Below, in pieces: positions 24,576-35,355 of a stretch of 64,000 nucleotides of DNA. Under the pieces are notes generated by a model. The model did no database searches, had not been told where the DNA came from, and worked only from the letters and a program-made list of their open reading frames with translations. The DNA comes from Lactarius indigo (Eukaryota; Basidiomycota; Agaricomycetes; Russulales; Russulaceae): positions 186,001 through 250,000 of the forward strand of contig JAFKAC010000051.1 in assembly GCA_025766275.1 (NCBI GenBank), read 5' to 3'. Every line of letters begins with the position of its first letter. The first letter of the stretch is position 1. A program made the position numbers and the translations under genes.

Positions 24576-25117
24576 CTAAGCCGACACAGAACGTTTCCTC
24601 TTTCTAGTGACTGCCTCTGGGTCGATTGTGGATTGGTTGATTTCGACAAGAGTTGCATCCGGGTCGTCGTTGGTTTGGGTGCATGCATCGAAAAGTCGCC
24701 TCTGTAGATAAATCAATGTAATCAACATATACGAAAGAGTTGTCACTCACATCTGGAGGATAGTACGCCCACTGCGGGCGGGTGACATGGAACTGGAGGA
24801 TGCGGGCAGGGGCAGCGGAGCCATGGTCGACCACGATATATGGGAGCGGCGGATTAGGCGGGGTAATGAAGTTGTGATACGAGTACTCGATCGGGGAACC
24901 GCCCAGCCTTTGCCTCCAGAAGCAGAGAGAATACCGACTAGAGCTCAGATTTCCGAGGAGACATTAGTAAGGGAGCGAGATACCGTTCGTAAAGAGCAGT
25001 GTTACGTTCGCTGATCAGCCTGATTACAGCATCATTCTTAGCATGCAGAAGGTCTTGCAAAGTGGCCTCGTGTAGTGCACGGAGGACGTGAACATTGGAG
25101 CGATTGACTGGGGCCAT
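24576..25117 (-). CDS. Small three-exon gene of the Tnp2 element, function unknown
   Basis: Read on the minus strand: exon 1 25117-24984, exon 2 24937-24751, exon 3 24701-24576; 447 nt, 148 aa. Introns have good signals: donor GTATCT with CTAAT branch site and TAG acceptor, and donor GTGAGT with CTACAG acceptor. Splicing joins three otherwise unrelated frames into one open frame, strong evidence that it is real. Exon 1 is helical and charged (LHEATLQDLLHAKNDAVIRL). The middle is aromatic and proline-rich (CFWRQRLGG, YSYHNFITPPNPPLPYIVVD, RPQWAYYPP). The end is basic (TRKRKRSVSA). I recognise no domain. It ends 31 bp from the transposase stop (convergent) and starts 176 bp from the accessory gene (divergent). 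It may be an accessory transposition protein or a passenger gene. An upstream exon cannot be excluded. Confidence 0.7.
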
Positions 25118-25293
25118 GAGTACAAATGGACAGAGGCAGGTGTATGCGGCACAGAATTGTCTAAGTCGATACATACCAGAGAGCCAAATATAACCAAAGC
25201 TATCATATACACGTAATCTTTTTCCTCTTCTTTTCCGCCTTCTCTTTTTTTTCCGCCGTCTCCCTTCCGCCATCTCTCCCCCGCAGTTCTCAC
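25118..25293. promoter_or_regulatory. Shared promoter region between divergent element genes
   Basis: 176 bp between the start codons of the small minus-strand gene and the accessory gene. On the + strand 25205-25290 is a long C+T tract (TTTTTCCTCTTCTTTTCCGC and on), a common feature just upstream of fungal transcription starts. No TATA box was seen for the minus direction. Confidence 0.45.
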
Positions 25294-27583
25294 ATGTCCA
25301 CTGCTTCTTATACCTTCACGTCCAATATCGATCCAGCACTAATTGGGAACCACGGGGATTTTCCTATCAATCCCCGTTCCCATCGGCAATATGACTCTGG
25401 CTCCGAGCGACCACGCTCGCATATGGGGTCCAATTACGTGAGTCCGACTTACTCTATTTGGATTGAGGACGCTGACACAATACAAGTCACCTGATCTAGA
25501 GGAAGTGATCTCGAACGCATCTGTAAAGATGCTCGAGAACAGCGGCCACTTCATACGCATCCAGATGACCTCGGAGAAGAGGGCCATGGAAATCACAAAG
25601 CTTGAAGAAGCCCTCGCCATTAAGACAAAGGAGAACGACGATCTGAAGGAGGAGAACCAGGTTCTGAAGGTCGAAATCAATGCACTCAAGTACGCAAACA
25701 TTTATGTATTATTTATTTTTTTCCGGGTGTACGCCTCACTATATATTACCCAGAGGAGCAATCGAACTTTTCGCCAAAGAGTATCACGAGAGTACCTCAG
25801 GCGGGCATATAAACGGCGTACTCTCCAGCCTCAGAACCGGGACAGTCCCAGCAAAGCCGGCACTCCGCAAGCGCACAGACTATCCGACAGTTGTCCAATG
25901 GACGAAGAAGGACTTCCGCTGTATGTCGGCGAAGAAAGGTAACGCTAAACGAGGCGAGACGGACGGCAATGCGACATCCGCGCGGCAAAAGGGAAAGCGG
26001 GGTCGCCCACGCAAAGACAAAGATCCCAACAAAGATCCCAACGACGACATCCATGTAGCCCACCCTTATCTGGAAAACAAAGACGGCACGCCGGTCGATG
26101 CAGACGTGATAGCGGATATGAGTCGCAAGGCGCGTATGCTTTGGGCCACCCTCGACGAGGATGGCATGGCCCCTCCAACATGGGGCGGGATTACCATGAA
26201 AGCATGGGAGTGGTATTCCCGGATGATGCTCGCGGACAAAGCCCATGACTTCCTCCTCCTCTGCGACGACGGGGAATGGAAATTATGGGAATGGTCCACG
26301 CGATCATACCCCTCTTGGCACCGCAACAGGTTTGCCGTGGCGAAGGAGGACGCGACGCAGACTCCCGAAACTGGTACGTCTCTTTCCATACAATCCCTAT
26401 GTACTGAGGCAGTTATATACAGGCTCAACCCAAGAACTGGGTACAGAGAGCGATGACGCCAACATAGAGGGACCGAGCCCCGCAGGAGAAGAAAGCAACA
26501 CGGAAGAACAAAGCCCTGCCAGGGACAACAACGATAACGACGGCGATGCGGAAGAACAAAGTCCCGCCGGCGACAGCGACAACAACAACAACGCCGGAGA
26601 ACTGAGCCCAGCTGATGGCAACGGTGATGTCGAGGGCGAGCCAGGAAATTCTGGAACCCAAGGGGCATCTCCCTCTTCGAACGCTTCAGTACGTAGGAGC
26701 TCACTTATACACCCTTTCGAGTCTAATGCCCCGATTTAAGATCACGGACAGGCGTACTGCTCCATCGTCGGTGGTGATCGACCCATTGTACCCCTCTCCC
26801 TATCATCCGTCTTCATCCACTCACGTGTACCTCTAGTGCCCCTGCCCCGCAAAGTGGACCAGGCCCAAATAACCCACCCCCCCCGGAGACAAACTCGTCC
26901 AACAATGCCCCTGACGCAGAGGATATGCCTGCTCCAGGGAGTGCAGCGACGACCACATCCAACCTACCCCGAGTCAGGCTCACACTGGGCCGCGCGAATA
27001 ACCCGACGTCCGACGCGGTCCGCATAGCAACCGACAGCGACACCGGTCGTAATGATTGCAACACCCAGTCATTGCCCTCCGAAGAAACTGCCGACAACAC
27101 TACTTCCAGGACTAAAGGTAAGAAAAGGACTACCGAAAGCGACGCGTCGACAGCGTCATCCAAAAGGCAGAAGAAGGCCGATGCCATGGCAGAGCCCACC
27201 GGGGGCAATTCCATAAAGTAAGTCGAACATACACCACGCTCCTCACACTGATCGCATCTACAGGAATATATGCATGCGCCAGTGGAACGCAACCCAACCC
27301 GGTGGACAAGGCCTCCTGCGCAAATTCGATTCGTATTTCAAAACACTCTCGGAAGCCGACAAAGAGGTACGCACGTTGTGTGGGGGTGTCGCACACACAA
27401 ACTACTCACAATTGTCTCAATTTTTCCATTAGCTGTTCAAGAAGGAACTCTGTGCCGCACAAGTCGCAGCAGTAAGTTCAACGTATTCATTCCTTCGTAT
27501 CAGCCCTACTCACAGCCCCACCATGGCAGAGGAAGGTCAAGACGGCCGCAAAGAAGGGCACCGGCGTGACCAACGGAACTTAA
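25294..27583 (+). CDS. Element accessory gene: coiled-coil, AT-hook, acidic-repeat protein
   Basis: Multi-exon gene. Exons read by phase and splice signals: 25294-25437, 25487-25689, 25754-26373, 26423-26688, an exon ending 27217, 27264-27366, 27433-27471 and 27530-27583. The acceptor between 26689 and 26838 does not join in phase at the obvious site, so that boundary is uncertain and could hide a frameshift. In order it shows a leader with no motif; a coiled coil (MEITKLEEALAIKTKENDDL); an AT-hook-like basic patch (KGKRGRPRKDKD); a Trp-rich segment (PPTWGGITMKAWEWYSRMM, EWKLWEWSTR); acidic tandem repeats (EEQSPAGD); a basic patch (KGKKRTTESDASTASSKRQKK); and a conserved-looking end (KFDSYFKTLSEADKELFKKE). 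A plausible role is binding the AT-rich subterminal repeats of the element, as accessory proteins of CACTA-type elements do; this is inference. Confidence 0.7.
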
Positions 27584-27861
27584 GAAGCTCCGTTGTCATC
27601 TTGCTCAACACAAGACCGATTCTGGTGCTAGTCTCTTGTCTCTCGTCTCTCGCCCTCTCGTCTATCGTCTCTCGGATTCCTGATCTCTCGTCTTCACACT
27701 CGTCCCACCGCTGCACGCCTCACCTATGGACCCTGTGTTTCTACTTGTGACCGGACCTCCACTTCCTTAGGATCTCTGCCGCGTCTGGAGTGCTTTAACT
27801 GTTGTTGCTTATCCGATAGAGCTGTAGACTGTATTATCATCGATTGTAATAGGCGCCTTAA

Positions 27862-27954
27862 TCGAATCGAATCGAAAATAAATAATGCTTGTCAATTTGC
27901 TTCGTTTGAAATCGGCTGAAAAACGCCCATAGCTGGGCCCATTCGATTCGATTC
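27862..27954. repeat. Inverted repeat with GAATC/GATTC iterations
   Basis: GAATCGAATCGAA (within 27862-27876) pairs with TTCGATTCGATTC (within 27941-27954) across a ~64-nt loop. It lies in the 3' subterminal zone of the Tnp2 element and is a possible transposase or accessory-protein binding site. Confidence 0.45.
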
Positions 27955-28108
27955 ATATCGTTTTTATCCGATTCTTTAAGGACTCTAACGCTGGTGCTCG
28001 AACAAAACATATTTTTAACTAAAAAAGTTATAGAATAACGTACATATTATCTGACGTTCGTTAATCTACGATACTAACGAAATAAAACGAAATAAACCTG
28101 TGGGAAAC

Positions 28109-28126
28109 TACGAACTTCCGACTGGG
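28109..28126 (-). repeat. Right terminal inverted repeat of the Tnp2 element
   Basis: Reverse complement reads CCCAGTCGGAAGTTCGTA, two mismatches from the left end. Confidence 0.85.
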
Positions 28127-28133
28127 TGTCACG
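28127..28133. repeat. Right target-site duplication (TGTCACG) of the Tnp2 element
   Basis: Identical to 21187-21193. Removing the element and one copy restores exactly the sequence of NLR-A at 87-110 and of NLR-D at 48678-48700. Confidence 0.93.
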
Positions 28134-28290
28134 AGGCATCCACCAATATAAAACTTATCCTTACTTCGAACTTAGTTCCGGGGACCCAGCATATCACCGC
28201 AAAATAGCTCCCGACGTCGCACTGCTTTTACTAGAACGCGGCATGGACGTGAATGCACTAGATGAGGACCACGCAACCCCGTTACATTTT

Positions 28291-28298
28291 GCATCCTC
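28291..28298. repeat. Left target-site duplication (GCATCCTC) of the hAT-like element
   Basis: Exact copy at 28807-28814. The uninterrupted paralogues have one copy: GCCTCCTC at 258-265 and GCGTCCTT at 48857-48864. Confidence 0.85.
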
Positions 28299-28806
28299 TG
28301 GTGTAAAGGTCGGGCGATAGGGGCGATCCGGCTAAGTATGCCGGTCGGGTGATAGGGTCCAAAGGGCCGGTTCAATTGGCGACGAGAAAAGCGCGAAGTC
28401 GAGGGATGATAGAGCACGAGCGAGGATGGACAAAGGCGAAGATACTTCGCTTTGGAGAGGGTCTCAAGGGCACACCAGGGAAAGAGGAGGAACAACTGGA
28501 TGATCATTTGGAGTACATACGAGCACGCTTTAATACAATGTAGATAAATTTTTAACAGAAACAAGAATAAAGTATAGTAAAGAGAACATAAGTACGCACG
28601 GGCCTTTTGCAGGCATGAAACAGGGGAGTATGTGACGAAGCGGTGTCGAGAAATGAAGCAGAAAGGGGAGTGAGACCCCTATGAGGCTTGCGATGTTTGA
28701 ATGGGAATGAATACGGAAATGTTGGATCTTGAGCCGCCGCGCATTATCGCGGCGGTGTTGTTTTTGTGGGGGTTCGAGTCGGCCGGGTCGAGCGTGCCGA
28801 AATGCA
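28299..28806. mobile_element. 508-bp non-autonomous element, hAT-like
   Basis: Present only in unit C, bounded by an exact 8-bp duplication, the size made by hAT transposases. Left end TGGTGTAAAGGTCGGGCGAT resembles ends of some hAT elements; the right end (TGCATTTCGGCACGC when reverse complemented) matches it poorly, so the inverted repeats are weak. Near the right end is a perfect 8-bp-stem hairpin, CCGCCGCG-CATTAT-CGCGGCGG, at 28734-28755. No transposase fragment is visible. KDZ-type or other 8-bp-duplicating families are alternatives. Confidence 0.7.
28734..28755. repeat. Perfect hairpin in the hAT-like element
   Basis: CCGCCGCG and CGCGGCGG separated by CATTAT; all eight pairs are G-C. 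Subterminal position, so a possible transposase recognition structure. Confidence 0.7.
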
Positions 28807-28814
28807 GCATCCTC
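28807..28814. repeat. Right target-site duplication (GCATCCTC) of the hAT-like element
   Basis: Second copy of 28291-28298; the ankyrin frame resumes directly after it (CCATGGGATGCTCGAG, as in units A and D). Confidence 0.85.
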
Positions 28815-30075
28815 CCATGGGATGCTCGAGGTCACACGACTACTGCTCGATCATGGTGCGAAAGCCAATGCGGAGAATGTTTGGGGCCAGACCCCTCTTC
28901 ACCTAGTATCGTGGCACGAAGAGTACACTAACGGAAACCCCGATGTCGCACGGCTATTGCTGAAGCTCGGAATGGATGTTAACGCGCGAGATAAGGACCA
29001 GGCAACCCCTTTACATTTTGCGTGTTCCCGTGGGCACGTTGAGACCGCACTGGTGTTGCTTGACCACGGAGCTGAAGTCAACGCACAGAACGCCGGTGGC
29101 CAGACCCCATTACACCATGCTATAAACAATCGCATATTCGATAATGCTCGTGTTGCACGGCTACTGGTGGAGAGGGGCGCGGATGTGAATGCACGAGACA
29201 AGGACCAAGTAACCCCGTTACATTTGGCGTCTTACCACTGCTCGACGGAGACCATGCTGGTGCTGCTCAATCATGGTGCGGAAACTGACGTACAGAATGC
29301 AGACGGCCAGACTCCATTACACCGAGTAACACAGAGTTTATATCATTCCTCATCCCATCCTGAGCTTGCACGGCGATTGTTGGAGTGCGGCATGGACGTA
29401 AATGCACGAGACAAAACCCAGGCAACCCCGTTACATTTTGCATCCTACCATGGGCTTGTCCACGTCGCAAAGGTGCTGCTTGACCATGGGGCAAGTGCTA
29501 ATGCGGAGGACATCCAGGGCCAGATTCCATTACACAGAGTATCACAGAGCTCACTCCATTTGGGATATGGTCCCCTTATTGTGCGGCTATTCTTGGAGCA
29601 CGGTGTGGACGTAAATGCACAAGACAAAGAACAGGCAACCCCGTTACATTTAGCATCCTACTGTGGGAGTACCGATGTCGCAGAGGAGTTGCTTGACCAT
29701 GGGGCACGGGTTAACGCGGAAGACATCCGAGGCCAGACGCCACTACACCGGATGGTACTAGGCAATCACAACTACCACAGTTTCACGGAGGCGAAGTCGT
29801 GGGAGCGAAAATTCTATCCAGACACAGCTGCTCGTCTCGCACGACAATTACTGGAGCACGGTGCGGATGTAAATGCGCAAAACGAAGACCACGAAACCCC
29901 GTTACACCTGGCGTCACGACTTCGATTGCTCGAGATGGCGCGAATACTTCTCAAGCACGGAGCTAACGTCAACGTGAAGAACTTGGAGGGAAAGTCACCT
30001 TTGCAGCTCGCTTCTGGGAGAAAGAGGAAGGCAATGAAACGATTGCTGTCGGAATACGCTGCCAACCAAGCATGA

Positions 30076-33000
30076 TATGTGTCGTGATGGGCCTGCTTTA
30101 TGATACAGTATAGAAACGTTGCATTGTTTGACAAATTCATTCGGATACACAGTTTGTAGGTAGTAGCCATATATGGAGCGTATTGAAGATGCCCCGCGTC
30201 ACCTCTGCCCAACCTGACCATTCACGAAACCGTTATCCCTGCCCCTAGCCCCGCTCATGACAACCGCCCAGGCCAACACGGGCAACCGTCAGCGCACCGC
30301 ATGTCACACAATTTGATGTGGCCTCGGACCGCACCGCATGTAACATCAAAGGTAACATCATCACTGGCGCCACGGGAGACGATACGAGCGCAGGTGGTAA
30401 ATGGTCTGGGTGTCAACCACCCGACGAGAATGGACAGGAAAAATAACGCTGGAAGGCGGAAAATACCGCACTTGGGAGATGCGCGGCACGCGGGATTATG
30501 CGAACGCGAAATAAACCATTTGTATGCGTTGGGTTAGTCTGGAAGGGAATGAGAAGTTGTGAGTGGTGCCAAAGAGAGGATGTACGTCGAGTATTTCAAT
30601 ATATTTGCCGAACCCTAGCGGGGAATTCTTGCCGGCAGATGGGAGACCCGCATCTAGCGCTGTCTGTTGGGAGAAACGAGAGGATGGCGAAAGCGTGATT
30701 GGCTGGTGAGGGAGCGTAGTCCTTGGAAAGGAAAGGAGTAATGTGAATGGTTTCAGTACAAGGGGGAGTGCGTAGCGCTGTGCTTACACTTGAAAGTTGG
30801 CGAATACAAACATAATTCGTCACCGACGAACATGCGAACTTGACTTTTGTCAGTGAAGACCCGGAGCAGCACGAGCCTGCACTATGTCACCCAGGGCTGC
30901 CCATTCACGGAGGTGATGCATCACATGCGCCATGACATCACCGGATCACCACCGGAGCTGCCAAAGCGGAACAAACCCTACAGGAGGGGCAGTGATGACT
31001 TCAGGAGAAACGCGCGCTGCGAGAATATGTGAGAGCGAAGAAGTGCGGCCTAGGAAGCGCAGTGTAACTGATGTATCGTGGAGACGATTCCGATATCTGT
31101 CGTTGACCGAGTCAGAGATCCGGACTAATGTCTGTGCCCTTGAACTTCCAAGCTTCGGTGCTGATGATGGGGCGTTGAGAACTAGACACCCTGCAGAGAC
31201 GAACCCTAATACTAGATGACAGTAGAGGAGGTGACTGTTCGCTGCGTGAATGTGTGCGAGTAAGTTTAGGGAGGACTATTTGGATGCCATTCAATTTCTG
31301 TGTGAGAGAACCGGAACGAGAAATGTAACGCACCCTTCAAGGGTCCCCGAGCAAGAAAAAAAAACTCGCAGTCGATCGCTCAAAGGGAGCTCTGCCTCTG
31401 ACGCGTCGATGCCGGATCGGAGAAAAGAGAGAAGGATTCGAATCGGGAATGACACCTGTCGAGCGAGAAGACCAAGGAGAAGACAGCACGCATTGCGTGA
31501 TCAGTTTAGCCGGCAAGTACCGGTCGTTCCCATGTGAGTTCGCCATTTTACAGTACTGTTTTCACTCTGGCGCAACGTCTCACGCTCGCGAGAAGACAGG
31601 CAGATTCCGCATTCGAAAAAAAAAGATTCCTCGCACGACATTCCCGTTCGCATTGAGTCTTTGGCCGACGTTCCACTCTGCTCCCTGCATCGCAACGTGC
31701 GCGCAGAGTAACTAGTAACTACTGATGTAGAACCACATGTATCGCAGCTAGACGTAACCGTATTAGCACCGATAGCACATAAAACGTCTCGGGGACTGTT
31801 GAAGAACTCAACAGGGGTTGTGCTGATCTGCGATAAGATAACGAAGGAATGCACCCAACTTAGCTCCTTTCGTGTCCGCGACCCCCATTTCCCTCCTTCC
31901 ACAAGACTGACTTGCACCAGCAAGTCAAGAGAACTCGCTCCGTACCGTATAGCTATAATTGAAAATGGGACGAGTCTCAAGTTTGCTACAGCCGCGGTTG
32001 CCGGCGCGGTGGAGAGAAGTCGTGCCGTGTTAAGAGTGCTGTGTGACAACGCGAGCCGCGGGAAACCTGAAGATCCATAATCATGTATGGTCATCCATAT
32101 GTGCAAGGCGCGCTGTTCTACCTTGGTGGTACCCTGCGTGGTCAACGCAGCCCAGAAACCTGCCATGAGTAACGCAGATCTGGAGTGGAGTGGAGAATCG
32201 CTTGACGCCAAGGCGTTGGCAGTGGTAGCTACTAGGCCAGTTGAAAGAAAAGGTGTGAGGAGGGTAGATTATCAATGTGTAATATTTTCGTTTATAAGTC
32301 GGTAAAAGCATAGATATTCTGGCACCGAACCTGAATGCCTGAAGCACCTCCACGAATTGGACGAATGGCCCCGGAGGGGTGGTGAACAATGGGCGCTGCG
32401 TGAGATGCGAAGTGGAACTTGTATGCATTATCCATGAAAGGAAGAACGAGAAGTGGCGAGTGAGAGTACGCGTTGATTGTTTTAATATATCTTGCAACGA
32501 ATTGTTCGCCGTGCCGATAGGAACGCTGCGTTTTGCACATCCTTTTATGTTCTTGCGCAGTTTGAGAATTGGCGAGTGCGAACTTATTTCGTCGCGGAAG
32601 TGGTACCCGAAGAGATCTTGCCGCCATTGGCGCAATCGTCCTCTGGAGGTGCTCCAGACGCAGACGTAGCTTCCGGGAACGGGACGCAGGAGACGTCCGT
32701 GCCGGGACGCAGCGTTACTCAGCACTGGTGGCAGCTATTTGCGCCTAAGCCGGTCGTACGAAGAGGTGGCCTGCCAAGCAACCATGGTACGTCGTCGTCG
32801 TGGTTATGCACCACGATACATTAGCGTAGAAGTGGATTCGTCGTATTGTTTTATGCGTGGATATTATATGCTATAGCAGTTATCTATGAAGCATAAAACG
32901 TCACCACGCGCCATCCCTGCCCGGCCAGTCCACCCACGAACACGTTATTCCTGTCTTTACCTGCGCCCGTGACGCCTCCCATGCTCGTCAGGGCCTCGGC

Positions 33001-35207
33001 CATGGCCATTATCGAGCATGCCACATGCGGTTTCTTTCGCATTGCCGCCGGCACCAGGCGGCCTGGGAAGATCCGAGCCGCCAGTAAAAAGTCGAGATGT
33101 CAAGCGTCTCGCAGGCACAGGACAAACAACACCAGAGGCGGATGAGAACTCCAGCAGGGATGTACGCAGCGCAGAATTGTGAATGAGAAGAGAACCGTGA
33201 TTTGTGTGCAGAGAGCGTCCATAATGAGGTGTGGTATACGACAGGAGCGCGGCGCGGCGTATAGTGTGTCTGTTTGGGAAGGACGAGTAAGAGGAGTTGG
33301 CGAAGAAATATAGTCCTTGGAAAAAAGGTATGACATGAACAACCCTCGTACGAGGGGACTGCTTGTGCACTTACATCTAAAAGTTGGCAATACGAACATA
33401 TTTCATCACGCCTGTGTTACACCAAATTTTATCGGGAGAGCGAATATCGGGAGAGCGAAGTGGGTTTGCAGGGAGCCTAGTAGAAGGAAGGTGAGGACAG
33501 GAGGAGAGATGCGTGCTGCGAGAATATGGGTGAGCGATCCAGGAGTCGCTGGAAACATACTCACGAGTCACGCCGCTCGTCTGTCCAGCGCCCAGGGCTC
33601 GCCGCTATATGTTTCCGCGCCTTTGGGAGATCCCCCGTCCTCTCCAATCTTAGCTCCTTTCTCGCCGTCCTCGTGAACCCGAATTGGCAGGCCGGAAGCA
33701 AAGTTCCCATCCAGTGATGAGGGCGGCAGATATTTCGACCCCAAAGTTAGAAAACACGTCCAAATATTTGACTCTGCCCGCTGTCGCCATGGGACGTATT
33801 GCCGACGCGCAGTGAAGGAAACGTCGATATCAGCCATCCAATGAAGTCGAGATTGGGGCCGAGATTGGTGCGGCCAAGGCATTCTTGAATTCCAGGCATC
33901 GATGTTGATGGTGGGGTGTAGGGAAAACCGGAGCCGTGTAAAGGTGGGACGAACCCTACTGGATAGGTGATAAGGAGGGTTGCGGAGACAAGTGCTCGCT
34001 GTATGCATGGATGTGGGCGAAAGGGGAGTAGAGATACCATTTGACATTTGGGTGCCATTCCGTTTGTGAGCGAGAGAACCGGAATAGGAGAGATAACGCA
34101 CACTACAACGGACCGAGCACTTTCTGACTCCGGCGACAAACATTTCGTTCCATTCACAGCCCAACTTCTCAGTTTGGAGAAGGGCGATGTAGGAAAGATG
34201 GGAGGCGGCCTAGTCCTATGTATGCGAAGTCCAGGTTGCCGGAGTCGAGAAGGCATAATGGGGTGATAGTCGGGGGAGTTCGACCAGATTTCTTGGGTCG
34301 ACTTGGTATGACACTTGTTGAGCGAGAAGACGATGAGAGTGGGTCGGAGATGTCGGTTTGGCTGACAAATAGTACCAATCACCGGACTTCCGCGTTCCGT
34401 TCTACATGAATTCGCTATTTCTTGTAAACTCTTCTATGATAGTTCTCGCCCTACAGTACTAGTAATTTAAACTCCATCGCGACGGAACATAAGCAGATCC
34501 CGCTTAAAAATAACCCTCCCACGACAATTCCGTTGACATTGAGTCATTGATCGACATTCCGCTCCTTTGTTTCCTGCATTGCTATGTGCGTGCCGAGTAA
34601 TCACAGCCGTAGAACCACACGTATCACGGCTAGATGTGTGACCGCAATGGTATTTGGTAGCACCCAAAACATTTCAGAGACACTTGGATAAATCAACGGG
34701 TCGTGCTGATCTGCAATAAGATAACGATAACTTGATTGAAACGCACCCAACTCGGTTCCTTTCGTGTCCGCGACCGCGACCCCTTCCGCAAGACCAACTA
34801 GAAGTGTCAAAGAGAAATCGCCCCATACCGTACAGCTGTCGACGGGTCTCGAGTTGGCTACAGCTGCAGTCAGTCACCGTGGCTGCTACAGGTGGAGAGG
34901 AAGGAGGTCCACCGTGTAACCTTTGGGCCATTCTACTTTTGCGCGGACAAAAACTCCTACGAGAGCGAGAACTCCTGAGGTACTGCATCACGTACAACTC
35001 GGAGCGAGCCACGGGAAACTTGAAGCATCATGGTCTCGTATGTTCACCCATACGTGCTACGTGCGCTGTTCTACCTTGATAGTACCCTGTCTGGTCAGTG
35101 CACCCCAGAAATCGCCATGAGTAACGCAGATTGGGAGTGAAGTGTGCGGAATTGGTTGATGTGGAGGCAGTGCTGGCGGTAGCTACTAGCGCAAAGGCCA
35201 GTCGGAA
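30076..35207. repeat. Spacer C, part before LINE-1
   Basis: No supported gene. 30076-31000 matches 1527-2410 and 50129-51010 closely; 31300-32060 and 33700-35200 match the later parts of spacers A and D. 32300-33050 holds a second, diverged copy of the NLR 3' flank block (compare 11777-11960 and 1617-1700), again suggesting a lost unit. Signatures: GATCTGCGATAAGATAACGA at 31825-31844 and a one-base variant at 34708-34727; CTTTTGCGCGGA at 34936-34947. The spacer is interrupted by LINE-1 and resumes at 44419. Confidence 0.72.
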
Positions 35208-35220
35208 GACAAGGTGTACG
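35208..35220. repeat. Left target-site duplication of LINE-1
   Basis: GACAAGGTGTACG, repeated at 44406-44418. Homologous uninterrupted sites are near 5039-5060 (spacer A) and 53727-53745 (spacer D). Confidence 0.93.
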
Positions 35221-35355
35221 CAGTCATCCCTTCTCTTCCTCTTACCACCACCATCTCTTTTAAGCGCTGGTCCTGGTATAGCTACCCACCGTCCAATACA
35301 CCTATTGTAAGCAGACAAGGAACACGCCTGGTGTCCTCGCGACCCTTGTCAAGCA

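Larger units (their letters stand above)
21194..28126 (+). mobile_element. Tnp2-type (EnSpm/CMC-like) DNA transposon inserted in NLR-C
   Basis: A complete 6933-bp cut-and-paste element. Inverted ends: CCCAGTGGGAAGTCCGTA on the left, CCCAGTCGGAAGTTCGTA on the right after reverse complementing, 16 of 18 identical. Next to the ends are AT-rich subterminal stretches with repeated TCGTTT/AAACGA words (21220-21250; 28075-28100). It carries three genes: transposase (+, 21371-24544), a small gene (-, 24576-25117) and a coiled-coil/AT-hook gene (+, 25294-27583). The first two are tail to tail with a 31-bp gap; the last two share a 176-bp promoter region. All gene models are open and the target duplication is exact, so the insertion is young and may be active. 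Neither the ends nor the 7-bp duplication are those of canonical CACTA elements (CACTA ends, 2-3 bp duplication). Confidence 0.92.
27584..28126. other. Non-coding 3' end of the Tnp2 element
   Basis: Subterminal region, AT-rich from 27800. It contains an inverted repeat (TCGAATCGAATCGAA at 27862-27876 and ATTCGATTCGATTC at 27941-27954) and the tandem ACGAAATAAA words at 28077-28095, and it ends in the right inverted repeat 28109-28126. A C/T-rich stretch at 27620-27730 has no coding signal. Probably a transposase binding region and transcript end. Confidence 0.55.
28134..30075 (+). pseudogene. NLR-C 3' part: stranded ankyrin repeats
   Basis: Continuation of the NLR-C ankyrin region cut off by the Tnp2 element and interrupted again by the 508-bp element at 28299-28806. 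Bases 28134-28298 encode RGIHQYKTYPYF to HATPLHFAS in the frame expected from the upstream half. 28815-30075 encodes about twelve further repeats and the common C-terminus (GKSPLQLASGRKRKAMKRLL) without any stop. So the only lesions in this gene are the two insertions. The frame extends upstream into the small element as far as 28729, but nothing suggests an independent gene there. Sequence is closest to the NLR-A tail, without A's frameshifts. Confidence 0.88.

Noticed and set aside
28172..28564. 130-aa reverse frame overlapping NLR-C and the 508-bp element
   Set aside because: It runs across an insertion junction, so it is a chance frame created by the insertion.
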